Part shown: piece after piece, positions 1 to 11,743 of the stretch
How the letters are laid out: each line of letters opens with the position of its first letter
Position numbering within the stretch: position 1 is the stretch's first letter
Origin: Dicaeum eximium
Lineage: Eukaryota; Chordata; Aves; Passeriformes; Dicaeidae
Direction of reading: 5' to 3'
Length of the DNA: 64,000 nt
Assembly (NCBI GenBank): GCA_013396995.1
Contig: VWZP01010309.1
Coordinates: forward strand, 352,153 to 416,152
Made by a program: the position numbers and the translations under genes
Notes under the pieces: model-generated
Database searches by the model: none
What the model was told of the DNA's origin: nothing
What the model saw: the letters and a program-made list of their open reading frames with translations, nothing else

Positions 1-2445
1 TTAAACTGGGTCTCTTTTTGTACATATTTCCCATCAGCTTTGGTGACACATGCTGGTTCAAGCAAAGCCAGCCATTGGTATTGTCATTTCATAATTAAAA
101 CCTGTAACTGAGCTGGGAGTGCCTCCACCAGAGGTTCCAGCACAGGGATGGAGTCGTGTGAGTGTGAGATAATTGTATTTCTACTTATGTGAGAGAGGCA
201 GCAGGTCTGCCACAGTAGGAGATGTTTCCTCCCACCCCTCTTAGCAGATTTAGCCACGATTAGGGGGGAGTTTCTTCACACAAAGAAAGAGGCCATGGCT
301 TGCTATAACACATTACTTAGCATGCCTTGCACAGGTGCATGGCTCACCCCCCACAGCTGTGTGGCAGCTCATTGCACCAACTCACACTGAAAGCAGTGGG
401 ACAATTTAGGATGCTCCTGATCCTTTGATGTCAGGCCTTCTTCCCCTCCACCTCCTTTATTAAGGGTGCAACCAGGGAGTGTTGATGGAATTTCTTTTGA
501 GTGTACCATGGAGACTATTGTTCTGGAAAAGTTCATTATCTTTCATTACCTACCATTCCAGGCTCATTTGACAGAGCTGATCAAACAGCGGTGACTTCCT
601 CTCACTTCTGACCTCGGCAGAGCTGGATCGTTACCAAGAGGTGAAGAGATCCAAAGTTTTCAATACATGTTTTGTTTAGTTATTTTTCTGTCCATGCCAG
701 GGAGGTTGCAGTTGTGGTGTGGAAAGAATAGCTGACAAAGCTCTCAAAAATGGTTTGTTTTCAAGTTATTGCTAGACATAGATGCTGATGGCCAGAAAAG
801 GAAGCACACAATTCATCTAGGTCCATCTTTTAGAGAGGGCATTCCTAACCTGTGGTTGGGTTAAATGTGGTTGGATTTGCTGACATCTTTTCATTGCTTA
901 GGTTTTCTTCCCCCAGCCACCTCAAAATCCTCATTTATCTCATATTATTTTCTTATCATTTAGTTTTCTCTAATTTTCTCTAAATCTTATCTTTAGCTTT
1001 TCCCTTTGCATCTTCTTTGGCCATTTCCACACAGAACTTCCTTTCTCTTCTTATATGATGCAGTCACTCAACTCCTTGCCATCTCACTTTGGACTCTCTA
1101 TTCCACTCATCTAGAATGGAATTCTTACACTGTCACTTTCTTGCAGCTCTTCTGCCCTAAAAGCACTCTTGGTTTCCATTTGTTTTTGCAGAATGAGCTG
1201 GTAGATTATTGTGAATCACAGCTGGAGTTTGACAGTAATCCTTATGCTGCTTCCTCCTCAAAGAATGGGCTAGTTCAGCACCTATAAGTGAAGGGGCCAA
1301 GCACAGGGTGAGATGAAAGCTCTCTGGGTGTCCTGGAGCTGTAGCCTGTGGGTAGATTTCTGTGCACAGACCAGTTCTCTGTACTGCAAAATCAGAGCAA
1401 TGTCTTAGGGCAGAGGCTGGGGCTGAGGAAGGATATCAGACAGCAGCTGTTAGCAGTATGTGTCTGTGCCTTAAACTTGCAGTACATTTACTTTCTTCCT
1501 CTTCCTTTTGTAGCCTGTGGCTGACAGCAATGCCTGGCATTGCCTGTCAGCAGGGATGGCATGCAGGGTGTTTTGCAATGGAAATCTGGCTTTAAACCTA
1601 ACTGGGTTTGTCACTACTGTTTTAACTTCTGAATGGTATTTAAACATTACAGTCTGCAGAGTCTGTTCCAGCAGGATCTATCCGGAGGAGGCTGTCTACA
1701 GAATCTCCTCTGAAGCAGCTCTGACCAGCAGCAATGGCCTTAACATTTTATTTGTGTACTTTCACCCTCCATCTAATCCTTTCCATTAGAAACAGAAATG
1801 TCAGAAGGAAGATGTGCACAGCTTCTTTTAAACCCCAAGAGTATTTTTCAGCATGAAGAAGTCCATCTAGTTACATGGTCTTGCAACAACCACTGGTGTC
1901 CTGCTTCCCAAGGGAAAAGTATCAGGGAAACCTGAACAATAATTGTATGGCCAGTTGCTACAGGAATTATTTCTTTTCCAAATGCGAGATTAAAGAGAGC
2001 ATAGGATAGCATATAACAGTACCTAAGAAGAAAAGAAGAAATTAATTTATATTGATCAGAATAAATTGTGTTAGTTTCTAAGAGGAAAAAGATACATGCA
2101 GGTGGAGTAGAAGTTTATTGTGGAAACACCTTGTTACAATTTACAGTCATGTGGAATTCCCATCTTTCTAAAGACCTCAATTCATACTTAGGTGTTTGGT
2201 GTGCTCAGAGACACAAAGATGGGGCATCTGTAATGTAATGGCTCTCACAGGCTTTGATATGAGGAGTTTTGTGTGCATGATGCTGTTCTGCAGCCCAGCT
2301 ACACCTCTGGGGCTTTCTGAACAGATGTGGCACAGGTTCTGAGGTAGCTTTAGGCTACCACCACGTTCTTTGGACTGACATAGGAACTTGTCAGAAGACC
2401 CAACTCAAAGTGTTCGTGGGTGTATAGATTTTTTTAGTCCCTTAC
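1..2445. other. unique non-coding DNA, no gene seen
   Basis: AT-rich single-copy-looking sequence. The open frames in it are under 100 codons, overlap each other on both strands and show no family motif. I see no recognisable transposon, tandem repeat or RNA gene. Confidence 0.6.
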
Positions 2446-2527
2446 CTGCTCTGGAAAAGTGAATTTCTCTTGTCTTTATCATTCAGTGATATTTGTAGGT
2501 TTGTTTTCTTATATACCGTGGCATCTT
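2446..2527 (-). other. possible 82-base exon, splice-framed, unproven
   Basis: On the minus strand an 82-base segment lies between an acceptor-like TTTTGCAG, with a CTAAC branch-point-like motif about 20 bases upstream, and a good donor match (CAG before GTAAGG). One of its three frames is open throughout and would give 27 mostly hydrophilic residues that I do not recognise. The pyrimidine tract before the acceptor is weak. An open frame of this length is expected by chance in one of three frames, so only the splice sites count as evidence. It is most likely a pseudo-exon, or at best a non-coding RNA exon. Confidence 0.12.
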
Positions 2528-3087
2528 CTGCAAAACTGTGGTGCTGTTAGCCACAGTACTGTGTGAATCCATGATTTTTGCTGTGCAAAATCAAAGCAGC
2601 AATGATCCGTAGTTAGAGAACATAGCCCAGAGAGGAGCAGACTAGAGGAGAAAGTGGAGCAGCAGGCAAAGGAGTGATCTGATGGCTGGAGAGGAAAACC
2701 AGAAGACTCAAATCCCATCATTCATCACCCATGATGCTGTCTGTTCGTATTTACTCCTTAGCCCTCATACTGCTTGCTCACGCAGAGTTTTGTGCCAATG
2801 CTCATATTAGCCTCACATTTTAGGCTGAGCTCCACATGCACATGGCTCACTATGACATTTTCACAAGTACTTTGAAGTGTTATCAACACATTCCTAGATC
2901 CCACATGGCACAACCAAAACCTGTTGGAAGTATAGTGAGACTTGTATGTACTGAGAGCAGTTCCATTCAGGTGCATGAATCAAATCCAACTCATGGAGAA
3001 TCAGGAGCAAGAGTGAATCTCAAGTCTGTTCCTCAGATGTGTAGAAAGTACTTGGAAGTAACTTATTTTCTAATTGAAAATTATATA
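2528..3087. other. unique non-coding DNA
   Basis: No gene, repeat or clear regulatory feature was seen between the possible exon and the CR1 tail. Confidence 0.5.
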
Positions 3088-3455
3088 ATCATAGAATTAC
3101 TAAGGTTGGAAGACACCTCCAAGATTAAGTCCAACCTCCAAGATCAAGACCAACACCATGATGTCAACTGACTATGGCACTAAGTACCACATTCAGTCAC
3201 TTCTTGAACATTTCCAGGGATGGTAACTCCACCATTTCCTTGGGCAGCCTGTTCCAATGCTTAGCCACCCTTTAAGTGAAGAAACTCTTCCTGATGTCCA
3301 ATATGAACTTCCCCTGGCACAAGCTTGAGGTCATTTCCTCTTGTGTTGCTACTTGCATGGGAGAAAAGGCTGCCCCTCAACCTTGCTACAACCTCCTTTC
3401 AGGTAGTTATAGAGAGCATTGAGATGTTCACTGAGCATCCTTTGCTCCAGGAAAA
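3088..3455 (-). mobile_element. CR1 LINE 3' tail, antisense, 5'-truncated
   Basis: This is the 3' part of a chicken-repeat-1 (CR1) non-LTR retroposon inserted in reverse. Read on the plus strand it opens with the reverse complement of the CR1 3' end (ATCATAGAATTAC, then AAGGTTGGAAGACACCTCC). It goes on through the usual CR1 landmarks: a 'fast-decaying' GGGATGGTAACTCCACCA segment, GGGCAGCCTGTTCCAATGC, and CCTCTTGTGTTGC. It ends near CTTTGCTCCAGG. Full CR1 elements are about 4.5 kb, so only the last few hundred bases were copied, the common outcome for this family. It encodes nothing functional. Many substitutions show it is not recent. Open frames across it are artefacts. Confidence 0.92.
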
Positions 3456-6189
3456 TTGTACCATGGTGCTGATGGGAGCACTTCATCATACCTTCATTTC
3501 ATCATATCAAACTCTTTTCTCTTTAGCACAAAGACTTTGATGAAGAGAGCTTTCTGGTCACTTCAGATGACATAGGAATTGAAAACTTCGGGGATCTAGA
3601 TCACAATATACTTCACCAGATTATTTTTTTTTTAAATAACGTTTGAGAGTTTGAGACCTGGTATTTCTGTCCCAGTGAAGAAAATTCTTATCCACTGGCC
3701 AGCCTTAATTAAACTTACCCTCTCCCTAGCAGCAAGTCTGACAGCAGCTCACTCTTCTCTTTGTCTAAGCATTCACTTTGTGCACCAGAGAGATGGATGC
3801 TGAGAATCCCAATGAAGGAGGTGAGCCAGGTCTTCTGCTTAGCATAGAGAAGGTAAAGCATAGCCCAGAACTGCACAGAGTGGCTCCTCATCCATTTACT
3901 AATGAGCACCTTGCTGACATCAGCCAGCTTTGTGTGTCCATCAGACAGGTCACCCTGGCATTCCTCAGAAGGCAGGGCTATGTTTATATTGCATGTGGGT
4001 CATGCTTGCCCCACTTTTTAAATGGAAGTTAAATTGAAGCCCTCAAGATTCTCCAAGGGTCAGAGGAGAGTTAATAATCTTGGTCTCTAGTCCTGCCAGT
4101 GCTGTTAACAATGTTTTAAGGGCAGAAGGCAACTGCTAATTGTGATGTAACTTGAATGATTTCATCGCTTCACTCCTCTCACCCTATTGGGACATTCATC
4201 AACTCTTCCTGGTCACTGTTGACCTGGGATGCCAGAAATCTGGCAATCTCAAATCACAGCTTAGCCAACCTGGACTTGATTTATCCACTCTGGTCCATTT
4301 ATGTTTTGTTTTTTTTTTTTAACAGCTATATGCAGAATAATTTCATGCTTAGAATTGTGTGGCGACTTCTGATTTTGTTGTGTTTTAGAATAGTTTCTTT
4401 TCCACACAGTTAAATGGTATCATGTCAAGGGTGAGGAGAAACCTCATTTTAACATCCTGTTGCCATCCCCCAAGCTACACATTTTTCCCTAAGCCCACTT
4501 GTCTCGTAAATCATAAAATACCCATTTAGGAATAGTTATCAGTTGTAGACTCTTTCTCTCCTTCAGCATAAAGAGTAGTTGAGAAACCAGGGGCAGCTTA
4601 CTTGACTATCACAGCCTCTATTGAATTCATCCACAGGCCTAAAGAGATCAAAATTGTTTGAATTGACCCTATCTGAAGTCTGAAGAGAAATCCCTTAAGC
4701 TTTCTTCTTTCTTGTCATGTACGGTCTCCCTTTGTCAGTTCATGTCCAAGGTCCCCATCTTCATTTTTCTTAGTGATAGCAGGAGCTCTAGCAATATGTC
4801 TTTCTAAAGCCTTCAATGAGAGAGCAAGAGACTGAGCAGGAGGGTGTGAGGAGAAGGGTAAAGTATACTGGGCGAGTATCTGACCCTGGAGTACCTTCTG
4901 CTGTCTGAGAACCGCAACCTTATCGAGAAGCACACTTGTGGCTTCTGTGGCAAAGGACGACAACAAAAGCAACTTTGTCACCACAATGACTGTTCAGAAT
5001 TGAGGCCTGGGTTTTAAAACAAATGCATTTGGAGCATAGATGTAGAAAGGAGGAGAAGCACAAGTGTTGCTTATTGGGGGCCCTGCAGACAGAAAATTAT
5101 TGTGTTTCTAACGCTATTGATTTTTTGCAGCAGCTGATATTTCAATCTGAGTGCAGCATGTCTGAGAGTCTACGCACACTGTCAAGAAGAAATATGATAG
5201 TGTCTTAAAAGATTAATAATATCACTGGTCCTCAGGAGGCCTGTCTTAATTCACTGGCCTGTTCCTTGGCATGTACTGTAATTTATCTAGTCTGATTTGA
5301 ATAGCAAATGGCAATCGGCTGCCATTAGGGAAATAGGCATCAGTCTTATTGATCCAGGATGGGCTGGATTTTATTTAAGGAGAGCTGCAAAATGTTATTA
5401 ACTTCCGGATGAGAGGCTGGAGGTGGAGAATTTTTTGCAGTGTTCCAAGGCAGGGTGAATTACACTGAATCCTAAAAGTCCTGAAATAGATAGTGGGAGG
5501 GTGGTGGTCAAGTGCTACCACTTTGTTTTCAAAGACACCAGTTATTTCCAGCACAACTGTTCTCTTTCCTGGGCTCTCTGTGTGTCTGTGTGAATGACTT
5601 TGTTGTTTTTGTTGGAGGCAAGGGTACTAACATTTGGGGAGAAAAAAAAGGGATGGATGATCTTCCTGTTGGTTCAGATGAAGCTGGAATTGACTCCATT
5701 GTGACACATGAATTGTGGGTTTTCCAGACCCCTCACTGTGCTTCACAAGAGCTCTGCAGTTTAACCTCCTCGTGGGGAATATGTAATCCTTGCTGATGCT
5801 CTGCTTTATGTGTGTTTGGAATGGCCACCAGTGATTCCTTAGGGGGGCAGCTGATGTGGCTAGAAGGGAGGTAATAGTGCCGTGGCTGTAAAGGTCCTGT
5901 CCTGGATCCCTTTTCATAGCAGTTCTTGCCAGCAGTCACCATGAAGGATAACAAGAGGTTTTTGATAATATTTAGGTACTCCAAATCCAGCTTTATTTTT
6001 CAGTGGGTAATGTTGTTAAGTGTCATGCTGAGCTATGGATGTGAGGAAGTCTGATGCAGTTTCAGTCTCTTCACTAACACAGAAATGAAATCTTATGGCA
6101 GTATTGGGAGTCTGAAAACTAAAGCCTTTTTAATAAAACTAATCATAAAGAAGTAAAATTACAGCAAATACCTTGGGAAAATTCCAGTC
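3456..6189. other. unique non-coding DNA with one conserved-looking stretch
   Basis: No gene recognised. The longest open frames, around 85-96 codons, lie on both strands over the same bases and have no family features. A candidate regulatory stretch at 5130-5420 is listed separately. A short run of T at about 4310-4320 is the only low-complexity tract noticed. Confidence 0.55.
5130..5420. promoter_or_regulatory. candidate conserved non-coding element
   Basis: The texture here differs from its flanks. It has AT-rich homeodomain-type cores (GATTAATAATATC near 5212), TTTATCTAGTCTGATTTG near 5282, a TGGCA/TGCCA inverted pair around 5309-5324, and a retained CpG inside GGCAATCGGCTGCC. Such a mix of intact motifs in unique sequence is typical of developmental enhancers. 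Conservation itself cannot be seen from one genome, so this is inference only. Confidence 0.25.
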
Positions 6190-6381
6190 TCGTGGTGCGC
6201 CACTGTGGAATAACCTCCCCAGGGAAGAGGTGGGAGCCCAGTTATTTGGCACTCTCTAAAGTTAGACTAGATAGAGCATCAGGAAAAATAAGAGTAAGGA
6301 ATACCCCAGCTCAGGTGGGAGGATGGACTAAATGATTAAATACCACAGGTCTCTCCAGCTTTAATCGCTGTAACTCTTTGA
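6190..6381 (+). mobile_element. old CR1 3' tail, sense, degraded
   Basis: The sequence contains the older, CR1-X/Y or reptile-type, 3' region in sense orientation: CTGTGGAATAACCTCCCCAG, GGGAAGAGGTGGGAGCCC, a later GGATGGACTAAATGA, and a closing GGTCTCTCCAGCTTTAAT. These are the order and spacing expected of the last 200 bases of that element group. The copy is heavily mutated, so it is older than the other CR1 tails here. It has no coding capacity. The subfamily is not resolved. Confidence 0.75.
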
Positions 6382-7019
6382 TACATCAGACTCTCCCAGC
6401 AGGAATCACTAAAAAGGAAGATCCAGGAGTGCTGTCTATTAAAAGCTTAGAGCTACTTCTACTTCATCAGGAGACACTGTAAGGAGCAGTGGAGGAGTGT
6501 TGTACGTAGGGGGAGTTCAAAGCTCCCCTCCAGTCCCACTCTCAGTGGGAAGGCTGCTCCTCGGGGAGCAGTGTGGGAATGGTGGCTCCGGGGAGCTCGC
6601 AGACTGACCTGCACCAGGCTCTCTGCAGGAGGCACTGGGAGGACTGGGCTGGAGTTGCTCTTTCAGGAGGTGGGAAGCATGCAGTGGAGAAAGGGATGGG
6701 GAGGGGAGGGTGCTCTTGTCAGTGTTGGCTTTTTACCTTTGAGAAGGTTCTTGAAGCTCACAAGAAGATCTTACGGACATCTTTTCCAACAGTATTCACA
6801 AGAAAGAGGAAATGGTGCAGCAACATTTCAGAGAAGTAGCTTCTTGTTACTTGCATTCATTTTGTACCTAAAACATGGGGTTAGAGAGGAAAGCTCTGCA
6901 GGAAATAGCCTCACAGAAAAGCAATAAAATAAATTGAAACTGACTTTGGGGCTTTTTTGAGCAGTGGTAATTGCTATACATTGTGATGTTTACATAAGAA
7001 ATTAGTTAATGTGTAAGAG
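6382..7019. other. unique DNA with a GC-richer patch
   Basis: Bases about 6480-6740 are clearly richer in G and C than the flanks, with runs such as GGGATGGGGAGGGGAGGG. Two overlapping open frames of 118 and 88 codons start here at almost the same base in different frames. That is what a GC-rich patch produces by lowering stop-codon frequency. No protein family, CpG cluster or splice structure was recognised. Confidence 0.45.
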
Positions 7020-7450
7020 AATGACATGTGGTATATTTTATTTGCCTGATGACTGTAGTCTCTGAGTGAATGACTTAATAAGGTTAATAAAAAAAATTTG
7101 CTTGTGACTTGTAATAATTCGATTGCTAGAATTTAACGTTCCCTTATGCACAGTTGCCTAAAGGGGGGAAACTAAATTATACATACGTTCTAATGACCGA
7201 CTGGCTATGCTTTTATTTATTTCTTAATGGCGGTTTGAGAACAAACAATGTGTTCTAAATTGTTGGTCTGTCTGTCTTTCTGCCTGCCTGGGCAGGAACG
7301 TTATGGCTTTCTTAATTCTCCTGTGTGATTTATCATCCCCAATTCATTGTTTTGCATAACTCTGCTCAAAATGAAGAAATGTCATTATTTTGCAGTGAAA
7401 AAGTTGTCATTTGCATAATGCCTGCCATTAATTATTGTGAGACTAATGCA
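7020..7450. promoter_or_regulatory. candidate enhancer with SOX and POU sites
   Basis: This unique AT-rich block is dense in intact motifs. There is an exact POU octamer ATTTGCAT at 7409-7416 and a SOX-type AACAATG at about 7244-7250. A CATTGTT next to TTGCATAA at 7345-7359 differs from the canonical SOX/OCT composite at three of fifteen positions. A homeodomain core TTAATTA lies at 7428-7434. Several CpGs are retained (ATTCGATTG, TTAACGTTC, ATACGTTC, GACCGACTG, GGCGG), unlike the flanks. No open frame explains the block. This is the usual make-up of a conserved vertebrate neural or developmental enhancer, but the target gene is unknown and conservation is not visible here. An alternative is a chance motif cluster in AT-rich DNA. 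Confidence 0.4.
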
Positions 7451-10134
7451 GTTGTTGATATTTTTAGGGCACAGTGGTACATCCTGCACCTTGTATAATG
7501 TCATTCTGAAAACATGGGTAGTTAATAGGTGCCACAACACTGCACAACTGCAAGAAAGGAGAAGAAGAGGAAGGGCACATAATGGAACAGGCTATGATCT
7601 TTATTTAGATTTTTCTTTTCCTGAAATACATGTTGAGAGATTACTATAAACAGAAGCAAAGGCTAGGATGCTGTGACACCCGAGAGAATGAGGAAATGAA
7701 GAATCAGAAATGTTCCTTTCTACATATGTTAGTCAAGGTGGACCTAAATAAAACTCTCTTGTGCTGATGTTCCCTGGAATTTGAGAAAACTCCTGGCAGT
7801 AGTTAGTGACTATTATCTCATAACTGGCAGTTCTTCCTCTCAGAAAAGTCACTTGTTACTTGTTTTAGTGGCTTATTTATTTTTACAATGGAGTTATTTT
7901 ATGATTCTTTTTCAAACATGTAAGGAGAAAAGGGCAGCTTTCACGCGACAACCTTCTACCCCATGGTAGGGGGCAGTTTCTGAGCCTGTGGTTGTGATTG
8001 TATGCTAATGGGAAAACATTACTTCAGAGGACCATTAAACATCAACAGATCCTAAGGCTTTTGGTATCTTTACTAGAATATAAGAAGCTCTACATCCCTT
8101 TGCCATTCTACAGATCTACTATGTCCTTTCTCTGTTTGCTGATGTATTTTAAAATGCCAGAAGGAGAAAACATGGCCGTTAACTCCTCAGATCCTGAGAT
8201 TCACTGCCTCCAGAGGGGTGTTGTTTTGTCTCCTGTTTTCTGCCATTAGAATTAAAACAACAACAAAGAAAATTAAACCACAAAAGTTCAAATAATGCTA
8301 AGAGTCTAACTGAAACCACAAAGGGCAGGAAATTCATCTCCAAACATTGCCAGTCTGTCCTCAGCTCACCCTATTGTCACAGAGAACTGAAAGTTGTTCC
8401 TACAGTGTGTGATCTTACAGACCACAAATGCTGCAATATGTAGGCACAATAGGAAACACAATAGAGGAACAGACACTGAGCTTTATTCTCAGTTTCTTGG
8501 ATGTGGTAGGTGTGAGACAGACCCTTAAGGTAGCAGAACATAAGGCTATTTTTTAATGTGTTTTCATGCACTTAGAACACAAGTGCAGTATATAAAGACT
8601 TTCATAAAGTTGTCACTCCTAGTTACAAACTATACCACAACTGTAAATTGCAATCTTTAACATTACAGAAACAGTCCAGTGGTTGATTTCTTACATCCAT
8701 ACCAATGCCCCTGCTTGAAACTTTTTAGAAAAATATAATTTTGAATACCTCATGCTGGCAAGAATCTAGAGAGTGCAAATCAGAAGGAGAAATTTCTGCA
8801 TAAGATTGTAACAGCAGAAAAGTCATAACTTTGCTCTTCATTGTGCCAGTGATCTCAATGCCTCTAAGGGCTTTGCAAATCTGGCAGCAATGTATCCTTT
8901 GAGACACTTTTCCTAATTTCTTTAATCACAGGATTAGAGAAATGATGTGGTAGGAAGGAGGTCCCTGTCCATGGTATCCCACCCCTACTGGAGAGGTTTA
9001 TGCTACAGAGGAGCTGCAGATCTGATGGAAGAGCAAGAATTCTCAGAGTGCTCCTTCTGTAAGATGAGTTCAGGCAATGCTCAGTGCCCCTTAGAATGAA
9101 CAGATCTTTGCTATAGGCTCCGTGTGTGGCCACAAAAAATACACATCATTTCTCTCATAATTTCCGTCAATGAGGAATTAAAATAATTCCAGACATCTGA
9201 GGGTACATTGTGAGGATTAATTCAGCAAGATTGTTGAGATATTCAGATGCTATATTGATGAGTACCACAGAAAATCCAGAAACAAAACCCCATCTTATTT
9301 CATGCAAGACTTGGATGCCACTCAGTAAACAAGGCTTGGGGCCACACACTGAACAGAGAGGATAAAAAAAAAAGTATTTGAATTAGTCTCATTCCCTGGA
9401 TGCTATCCATTATACAGAGCACAAAATATACAATCATAGCATGGAAGATTGTATTGTAACACTACAGCTGTTGTGACAGACTTAATTTTGATATTTTCAT
9501 ACTTTTGCGTGCTTTGCTCTGTGACCTGAATGTTTTTGCTTGGTTTTAAAAGGCATTTTTGAGCATAACATGCACAATAGACTAAGTGCAGCTCCCACAG
9601 AAATCACTCTGTAGTGAGAATGCTGAACAGCCATTAGAACCAAAGGGGGTATCATCACTGGTAATTTCATAAGTTTGGTGGTTTTCATCTCAGAAACAAA
9701 TATCACCTATTGGAATCTCATCCAGTTAGGAAAAATATGTTGTATCTCTATATCACAAGTCTCCCAAAAGAATATGTTGTTCTTCAAACATCTCTCTGTT
9801 TCACTCATAACATTTTGTCCTTAACATACACTTTAAGTATGGCTGTACCTGGGGAAGGATATTAATCAAAATCCAGTATGTTGACAGTGCAATAGTAAAT
9901 CATCAGTTGCAGCCATAATCCATGTGCTCCATAAATTCATTCTGAAGCCGGAATCTCTGTGATCTATGTGTTAGCCATGTTGAAGCTTAGCTGCTGTCTG
10001 ATACACGTTAGACTGGTTCATTCTGCTCTTCAGAAATGTGCATTTCTTAGTGTGGAGTATTGTTTTCTGCTTTTGCATCATTCTTTTTAATAGCCCTGAT
10101 GGAAAGGGCTGTTAAAGCCTAAGCTGTATTTTCT
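7451..10134. other. unique non-coding DNA, no gene seen
   Basis: No gene, RNA or repeat was recognised. The open frames are all below 90 codons and occur on both strands. The sequence is AT-rich without notable CpG. Confidence 0.55.
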
Positions 10135-10810
10135 GATTTTGTCCAGTTGCTTTTTGAAACCATTTTTCCTTTTGGCATCGAAAGCATCCTGTGCCAATGA
10201 ATTTCACAATTTAATTACAGACTGTGTGAAAACATACTTCCTTTTGTTTGCTTTAAACCTGGTGCTTGATAACTTCTTTGGATGTTTTCTAGAAATATGT
10301 AATGAGAAATAGGGAGTAATTATTAACAGTTCACCTTGTCCTTGTTTGTTATGATTTTATCCTTTATATTTCTCTCAATCATTTATTTTCCAGGGCAAAG
10401 AACTCAGCTCTTTTTAATCTGTCCTTGCACAGAAGTTGTTTCATGCTTTGAACATCTTTGTGCCCTTTTCTGCATCTTTCTGGGTGCTTATTTCCTCTTT
10501 TGTCTTGAGAGCTGAAACCTACATAGAGTGTTCAGGATGTGAATCTACGGTGGATTTTATTAGAAGGATGTCATTTTGATTTTAGTTTTATTTTCCAGCT
10601 CTTTCTTAATAATTCCCACGGGGATTTTTTAAGGGTTTTTCTCCTCCTTTATAATCAATTCTGAATATTGAGCTGGTTCTTTCATCAGTATATCTACAAG
10701 GATTCCATGCTGTCTTGCCAGTGTAGCAATAGCTAAATTAAATCCTATTTTGTTGTATGAATATTTAGTATTTTTTTTCTCCTATGTTATGATAACTTTC
10801 TTTTAGAAAA
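10135..10810 (-). mobile_element. ancient CR1/L3-like LINE fragment, antisense
   Basis: On the plus strand this reads as the reverse complement of an old amniote CR1-group LINE that is abundant in turtles and crocodilians. Landmarks in order are: AGCATCCTGTGCCAATGAAT, CTTCCTTTTGTTTGCTTTAA, ACCTGGTGCTTGATAA, TGATTTTATCC, CAGCTCTTTTTAATCTGTCC, TTGTGCCCTTTTCTGCAT and GTGGATTTTATTAGAAGGA. The order matches what I remember of that family, with many small gaps and substitutions, as expected for an insertion that predates modern birds. It has no coding capacity. The exact family name (CR1-L3 type or similar) is from memory and uncertain. The T-rich sequence beyond 10810 may be a further, unrecognisable part. 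Confidence 0.6.
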
Positions 10811-11711
10811 TTACTTCGGTGAGGGTTTTCATATTTTTTAATTTTTAGCAGCATATGCCCGTTGCCTCCTTCTGAGAACTCTATGGATTTGTGAATCAAA
10901 ATTTCCGCCTGCAAAAATTCTTGTTGTATCTTCCCTGTTTTATCTACTCAAGTGCCTGTTATTATTTATTATAATTTCTACCAGTTTCTGTGGCATAGGC
11001 TATAGACCAAGTGATCTATGTGGATCTTCCCAAAGCCCTTTTTTACTATTGCCATTAAATCACTTTCTGTTCTTTTGTTGTGCAAGAGTTATTAGTTAAG
11101 CTCTTTCATGACTGAGTTTCTTTATAACAGTTTCCTTTATAACTGTTAGATGGGAACCATTTATTCTTTCCATTGCACATTTTCTCAGATTTAACCGTCC
11201 AGAGAAGGGATTTAACTTGTAAACCTTTTAAAACTACTCTGTAGTGAACAGAGAACTGCAAGGAATTTATTTGGGATTTTTGTGCTTTGAACACCCCTTT
11301 TGCACCTCATCTGTTGGCAGAAGCAGATTTTAAGTAAGGTGTCCAGAAAGATTATTTATGGCTTTAAACAGTTGTTCCTCAAGATTTTCATGGGCCTGCC
11401 TTATTCAACATTTTCTTTTTTAAAAATCAACAAAATACACACTTTTTTCTGCTTTCTGTCTTTTGAAATAACTCCTCTTTTTGAATGGTGTCTTTTTACT
11501 TCTAGTAAATCCCTTCACTTGGCTTGCTTTTAAAATCCTGTTGTTTTCTTGTTTTCACATGTGGCTATACATTTGTTTTGTGAGTTTTGAGTAGAAATTA
11601 ATTACTGCAGGACAACTTTGAAGGTTCTTGCATTTAAAGGAACCATATTATGCATTTCTCCTGGAGATTTTTGCCCTCTTGCAAAGGATTTTCAATCTAA
11701 AGTGGCAACCG

Positions 11712-11743
11712 AATTATGACAGTGTACAACCCGGTGTATTCAG
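11712..11743 (+). other. ATG followed by a perfect splice donor, unproven
   Basis: An ATG with A at position -3, at about 11715, opens a short frame of nine codons (MTVYNPVYS) that runs into a donor matching consensus exactly (CAG before GTAAGT at 11744). An in-frame TAA lies five codons before the ATG, so this would have to be a first coding exon. Two CpGs survive in the segment. I do not recognise the peptide. No promoter or downstream coding exon was identified. A pseudo-donor within T-rich old repeat DNA is the likelier explanation. Confidence 0.12.

Noticed and set aside
6571..6927. 118- and 88-codon overlapping frames
   Set aside because: They start two bases apart in different phases inside a GC-rich patch, with no family features.
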